Assembly (NCBI GenBank): GCA_005779345.1
Contig: SXJQ01000271.1
Span: 1-7,294, forward strand
Source of the DNA: Actinomycetota bacterium
GTDB taxonomy: Bacteria > Actinomycetota > Acidimicrobiia > IMCC26256 > PALSA-610
DNA: 7,294 bases
Direction: 5' to 3'
The stretch's first letter is position 1. Each line of letters begins with the position of its first letter. The translations under genes were made by a program, and so were the position numbers. This document shows positions 3,967 through 7,294 of this stretch, in pieces. Under the pieces are notes generated by a model. That model ran no database searches. It was not told where the DNA came from and saw nothing but the letters and a program-made list of their open reading frames with translations.

Positions 3967-6519
3967 TCAGCTCGCGAGACCGAGGCGGCTCGGCGTGGCG
4001 CCGGGGATCGCAGCCGGCGGGTCCCAGGCGGCGACGATGGCGGGGATCTTCTCCGGTGGGATCGGCCGGGCGATGAGGTAGCCCTGGGCCCGGTTGCAGC
4101 CCCATTCGGTGAGGAGCTGCCAGCTGATGAGCGTCTCGACGCCCTCGGCGACGACCTCGAGTCCGAGCGCCTGACCGAGCTGGACGGTGGAACGTACGAC
4201 CACCGCGTCGTTGTCGTCGGCGCGCATGTCGAGGACGAACGACTTGTCGATCTTGATCTCGTCGATCGGCATCTCGCGCAGCACGGCCAGCGACGAGTAG
4301 CCGGTTCCGTAGTCGTCGATCGAGATCCGGACCCCGAGGTCGTGCAGCGGCGTGATCGCGTCGCGCGCACGCTCGACATCGGCCATGAGCTGGGTCTCGG
4401 TGATCTCGAGGGTCAGGCTCGTCGGCGGACACGAGTGCTCGGCGAGCATGCCCGGGATCTGTTCGCGGAGCCAGTGGTGGTCGAGGTCGCGCGCCGACAC
4501 GTTGACCGAGAGCGCGAGTTCGAGCCCGAGGTCGGACCAGCGCTTGCGGTCTGCGAGCGCGCGTTTGAACACGAGCGCGGTGAGCGCGTGGATCGACCCG
4601 GTCTGCTCGGCGAGGAGGACGAACTCGTCGGGAGGGATGAAACCGCGTTCGGGATGCTCCCAACGGACGAGCGCCTCGACGGCGCAGATCGCTCCGTCGG
4701 TGAGGGCGGCCTTCGGCTGGTAGACGACCGTGAGTTCCTCGCGTTCGATCGCGTGACGCAACTGCGTCGCGAGCAACAAACGGCCCGCGGCATCGTGGTC
4801 GCGCTGCTCGTCGAAGACCTCGATCGCGCGGCGCGCGTCCTTGGCGACACGGAACGCCGCGTCGGCGCGGCGCAACAGGATCGCTGCGTCGTCGCCGTGC
4901 TCGGGGCGCAACGCGATCCCGGCGACCGCTCCGAGCGTGACCTCGACGCCGCCGATCGCGATCGGTTCCGACATGAGGTCGACGAGCGAGCCGGCCGCCG
5001 CCGTCGCTTCTCCCGCGTCGGCGATCTCGTCGAGGACGACCGCGAACTCGCCTCCGGTGAGGCGCGCGAGCCCATCGTTCAATCGCAATCGCTGCTGGAG
5101 TCGTGCCGCGATCCGTCGGAGCACGTCGTCACCGCGCTCGTAGCCGAGCGCCTCGTTGATCTCGCCGAAGCGCTCGACTCCGAGCACGACGACGGCCAGA
5201 GGCGTCGGATCCTCGGCACAGCGCCGGTCGAGCTGCTCGATGAGCGCCGCCCGATTGCCGAGTCCGGTGACGTCGTCATGCAGCGCGCGACGTTCACGCT
5301 CTTCGATCTCGATGCGCAGCGCGCTCAGCAACCGACCGTTCTGGAGCGTGAGGGCCGTCTGGTCCGACAACGTGACGAAGAGGGCAAGGTCGTTTCGATC
5401 GAACGCGTCGATCGATCCTGCATCGTTCGCTACGGCGAGCACGCCGACGACCGTGCCGTCGGCGCGCAGCGGCGCTGCGAGCAACTCGCCGATTCCGAGG
5501 TGGCCGAGCGCGGCGCGACGGTTCGCGTTCGTCGCGCTGCGCTTGATGTGGACCGCCTCACCCGAACCGAGCACCGCGGCGAGCGGGTCCGAAGGGTCGA
5601 CGGGCTCGATCCCCGAGCGGACGTCGCCCTCGGCGAGGCGCGCGCGCAGCACATGACCGGGTCGATCCGGGACGAGCAGGAGGAGGTAGGCGCGGGTCGC
5701 GCCGAGCAACTCGGCCGCGCCGCGCAACGCGGTCGGAGCGACGTCGTCGCGCGCGACGGCCTCGTCGATCGCGCGGGAGTATTCCTGGAGGAGTTCGAGG
5801 TGACGGTGGCGGCGCAGGAGGGTCGCATACCCGCGGTAGGCGGCGACGGTGGTGACCACGACGATCGCGAGGAGTGCGAGCGCCGCCGGCCAGACGACGA
5901 GCAAGAAGGCCGCGAGCAGACCGATCGAAGCCCCTGCGACGACCCCGGGGATCCCGGCGAGGTCGGTGTGCAACGCGGCCTGCAGATCGACCTGCCCGGA
6001 CCGGAGATAGAGGGCGAGCGACACGAGGCCCGACGACACGAACTCCGCTCCGAGTGCAGCGACGAACGCGGCGACCCAACTGTGCACCGCGAGCGGGGCC
6101 GTCGTGTCGACGAGCAGGCCGAACAAGGTGACCGCGACGGTGACCTGGAGCGCGTACTGCACGACGTTGAACGCGAGCTTGGTACCGCGTTGGTGGCGGT
6201 GGAACCACAGCGCCACGGTGGCACCCGCGAGCGCCGCCCCGAGCAGGTGGGTCGGCGGGACCGCGAGCAGTCCGATGACGAGAGGGATCTCCGACAGGCT
6301 CTTGGTATGGGCCTCGCCGCGAACCCACGTGTGGATGTAGGCGGTCTCGGCGATCGCGAAGAGCGCGGCGAGGAGCACCGGGTGGATCCGGGCGCCCGAA
6401 TCGATCGTCTCGGGTCGGACGACGGCCCAGAGCGCGGCCGCGACGAAGCCGGCGGCCGCCGCCAACCAACCGATCGAGATTCGCCGATGCTCGGGCCCCG
6501 CGGCCACTTGGTCTCCCAC
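3967..6519 (-). CDS. Membrane GAF-GGDEF-EAL protein, predicted c-di-GMP phosphodiesterase
   Basis: An 850-residue protein. Residues 15-229 hold about six hydrophobic segments (17-34, 45-66, 77-105, 117-137, 148-171, 190-228) forming a MASE-like sensor. Residues about 240-400 look like a GAF domain (LLAAPLRADGTVVGVLAVAN). A short helix (EIEERERRALHD) leads to a GGDEF domain at 413-570 (HDDVTGLGNRAAL) and an EAL domain at 583-830. The EAL residues are intact: Glu615 (VEALVRW), Asn673 (SVNVSARDL), Glu705 (LEITE), Asp735-Asp736 (IDDYGTGYSSL), Lys756 (IKIDKSF), Glu795 (AEGVET) and Gln812 (AQGYLIARPI), so c-di-GMP hydrolysis is expected. The GGDEF motif is degenerate (TGGEF, 488-492; metal Asp positions read VLGVERF), so cyclase activity is unlikely, although an RxxD I-site (Arg479-Asp482) remains. 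GTG 6519 is preceded by GGAGG four bases upstream. The gene lies downstream of trpS on the same strand. The sensed ligand is unknown. Confidence 0.93.
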   Translation of the reverse strand: MGDQVAAGPEHRRISIGWLAAAAGFVAAALWAVVRPETIDSGARIHPVLLAALFAIAETAYIHTWVRGEAHTKSLSEIPLVIGLLAVPPTHLLGAALAGATVALWFHRHQRGTKLAFNVVQYALQVTVAVTLFGLLVDTTAPLAVHSWVAAFVAALGAEFVSSGLVSLALYLRSGQVDLQAALHTDLAGIPGVVAGASIGLLAAFLLVVWPAALALLAIVVVTTVAAYRGYATLLRRHRHLELLQEYSRAIDEAVARDDVAPTALRGAAELLGATRAYLLLLVPDRPGHVLRARLAEGDVRSGIEPVDPSDPLAAVLGSGEAVHIKRSATNANRRAALGHLGIGELLAAPLRADGTVVGVLAVANDAGSIDAFDRNDLALFVTLSDQTALTLQNGRLLSALRIEIEERERRALHDDVTGLGNRAALIEQLDRRCAEDPTPLAVVVLGVERFGEINEALGYERGDDVLRRIAARLQQRLRLNDGLARLTGGEFAVVLDEIADAGEATAAAGSLVDLMSEPIAIGGVEVTLGAVAGIALRPEHGDDAAILLRRADAAFRVAKDARRAIEVFDEQRDHDAAGRLLLATQLRHAIEREELTVVYQPKAALTDGAICAVEALVRWEHPERGFIPPDEFVLLAEQTGSIHALTALVFKRALADRKRWSDLGLELALSVNVSARDLDHHWLREQIPGMLAEHSCPPTSLTLEITETQLMADVERARDAITPLHDLGVRISIDDYGTGYSSLAVLREMPIDEIKIDKSFVLDMRADDNDAVVVRSTVQLGQALGLEVVAEGVETLISWQLLTEWGCNRAQGYLIARPIPPEKIPAIVAAWDPPAAIPGATPSRLGLAS

Positions 6520-6523
6520 GGCG

Positions 6524-6528
6524 CCTCC
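6524..6528 (-). promoter_or_regulatory. Ribosome-binding site of the GGDEF/EAL gene
   Basis: GGAGG on the - strand (cctcc on +) lies four bases before GTG 6519 and supports that start. An ATG just upstream (6528-6530) is in another frame. Confidence 0.6.
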
Positions 6529-6600
6529 ATGCTCCGTGTTGGAGGATCGGCACCCGGGTCGCCCGACCTGATGCCCTCTTGGTCCCCGAGGCGCGAATTG

Positions 6601-6625
6601 GAAAAGGGAGGCCGCCGGGCGCCCT
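6601..6625 (-). terminator. Possible intrinsic terminator after trpS
   Basis: On the - strand, 12 bases after the trpS stop codon, AGGG-c-GCC / CGGC / GGC-ct-CCCT can fold into a hairpin with a small internal loop (arms 6618-6625 and 6605-6613). It is followed by a TTTT run that overlaps the stem base (AAAA at 6602-6605 on +). It would separate trpS from the GGDEF/EAL gene. The T-run is short and the stem is interrupted, so this is moderate evidence only. Confidence 0.45.
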
Positions 6626-6636
6626 GGTCGCTTCCT

Positions 6637-7294
6637 TCAGGCCGGCGGCACGAGGCCGGCGTTGCGCTTGGCGCGGTCCAACGCCGCCGTGGCGCGGTCG
6701 CTCGCGGCCGTGGCGCCGGCCGCGAGGATGCGGGCGACCTCGCCGGGGTCGGCGGCCAGCGTCGCGAAGCGCTCCTGGGTCGGTCGCAGGTACTCGACCA
6801 CCGCCTCGGCGACGTCGCGCTTGAGGTCGCCGTAGCCGCCGCCGGCGAACCGGGCGACGGCGGTGTCGAGGGTGCCGTGGGTGACGGCCGCGTACAGGTC
6901 GAGCAGGTTCGACACGCCCGGCTTGGCGTCGCGGTCGTACCGGACCTCGTTGTCGCTGTCGGTGACGGCCGACTTGATCTTCTTGACGATCGCCTTGGGG
7001 TCGTCGAGCACGCGTACGGTGCCCTGGGGCGAGTCGTCGGATTTCGACCTCTTCTTCGTGGGGTCTTGCAGGTCCATGACGCGGGCGCCGGCGGGCGGGA
7101 AGGTCGCCGTGGGGACGACGAAGGTGTCGCCGAAGCGGTGATTGAACCGCAGCGCGAGGTCGCGGGCGAGTTCTACGTGCTGGCGTTGGTCGTCGCCGAC
7201 GGGGACCTCGTCGGTGTCGTAGAGCAAGATGTCGGAGGCCATCAGGACCGGATAGTCGAACAGTCCGACGCTCACATGTTCGCGGCCGTCGGCC
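6637..7294 (-). CDS. trpS: Tryptophanyl-tRNA synthetase, C-terminal part
   Basis: This class I aminoacyl-tRNA synthetase charges tRNA(Trp) with tryptophan in the cytoplasm. About 218 C-terminal residues are visible; the N-terminal third, with the HIGH motif, lies beyond the right edge. Diagnostic segments are SVGLFDYPVLMASDILLYD, VPVGDDQRQHVELARDLA (tryptophan-pocket and dimer region) and DPTKKRSKSDDSPQG, followed by the helical anticodon-binding domain (SNLLDLYAAVT, ending near AKRNAGLVPPA). The frame runs open to the window edge (ADGREHVSVGLF), so the GTG at 7275 is internal and not the start. One oddity is that the KMSKS catalytic loop reads KRSKS, with Arg encoded by AGG at 7048-7050 where ATG (Met) is usual, one base away. 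The stop is TGA at 6637-6639. The C-terminal length fits the usual total of about 330-340 residues. Confidence 0.95.
   Translation of the reverse strand, partial: ADGREHVSVGLFDYPVLMASDILLYDTDEVPVGDDQRQHVELARDLALRFNHRFGDTFVVPTATFPPAGARVMDLQDPTKKRSKSDDSPQGTVRVLDDPKAIVKKIKSAVTDSDNEVRYDRDAKPGVSNLLDLYAAVTHGTLDTAVARFAGGGYGDLKRDVAEAVVEYLRPTQERFATLAADPGEVARILAAGATAASDRATAALDRAKRNAGLVPPA

Noticed and set aside
5430..6530. Alternative - strand frame starting at ATG 6530 with GGAGG nearby
   Set aside because: The product is Arg/Ser/Pro-rich with no domain, while the overlapping GTG 6519 frame encodes a complete membrane GGDEF/EAL protein and uses the same GGAGG.
6556..6569. Short palindrome GGTCG-cc-CGACC between trpS and the GGDEF/EAL gene
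   Set aside because: A 5-bp arm in GC-rich DNA is expected by chance, and no regulator is implied by the neighbours.
6571..6590. Possible DosR/DevR-type box (GGGGACC...GGGCA on the - strand) upstream of the GGDEF/EAL gene
   Set aside because: Only one half resembles the palindromic consensus; the second half does not match, so there is not enough to call an operator.
6520..6636. c-di-GMP riboswitch in the leader of the GGDEF/EAL gene
   Set aside because: I looked for the conserved core and tetraloop-receptor pattern of known c-di-GMP aptamers and saw none; the leader of about 117 bases is largely taken up by the possible terminator.
6641..6660. GCCGGC...GCCGGC inverted repeat at the trpS 3' end
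   Set aside because: It lies within the last codons of trpS (AGLVPPA), has no T-run directly after it, and is explained by GC-rich coding sequence; the hairpin at 6601-6625 is the better terminator candidate.

Overview
The window is GC-rich, densely coding bacterial chromosome with strong G/C preference at third codon positions and TGA at every normal gene end. The protein families and gene order (a CTP synthase gene directly followed by a XerD-type recombinase) suggest a high-GC actinomycete. The short spacers and the membrane GGDEF/EAL protein would suit an Acidimicrobiia-like lineage, but that placement is inference. No phage, transposon, CRISPR, tRNA or rRNA signal is visible.

Left part (1-3957, + strand): a compact head-to-tail cluster. 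It runs from the 3' half of pyrG (CTP synthase, interrupted by an in-frame TAA at 283-285), through xerD (tyrosine recombinase with all six catalytic residues), a TraR/DksA-type zinc-finger protein and an M50-family membrane metalloprotease, to an HD-superfamily protein. After a 105-base gap comes a small single-pass membrane protein of unknown function. The first five genes are separated by only 4 to 21 bases and look like one transcription unit.

Right part (3967-7294, - strand): trpS (tryptophanyl-tRNA synthetase, 5' end outside the window) is transcribed leftward. A possible intrinsic terminator and about 117 non-coding bases separate it from a large membrane-anchored c-di-GMP protein (about 6 membrane segments, GAF-like, degenerate GGDEF, intact EAL). 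This gene converges on the left cluster with only 9 bases between the two stop codons.

Functionally this is mostly housekeeping: nucleotide synthesis, chromosome dimer resolution, tRNA charging, and signalling through a predicted c-di-GMP phosphodiesterase. I see no convincing new multi-gene system. The points worth a second look are local. They are the nonsense codon inside pyrG, a KMSKS-to-KRSKS change in trpS, coding signal upstream of the only standard start codon of the small membrane gene, and loss of key residues in the GGDEF and HD domains. Two of these (pyrG, trpS) are each one base away from the expected codon in an essential gene, so sequence error must be considered first.
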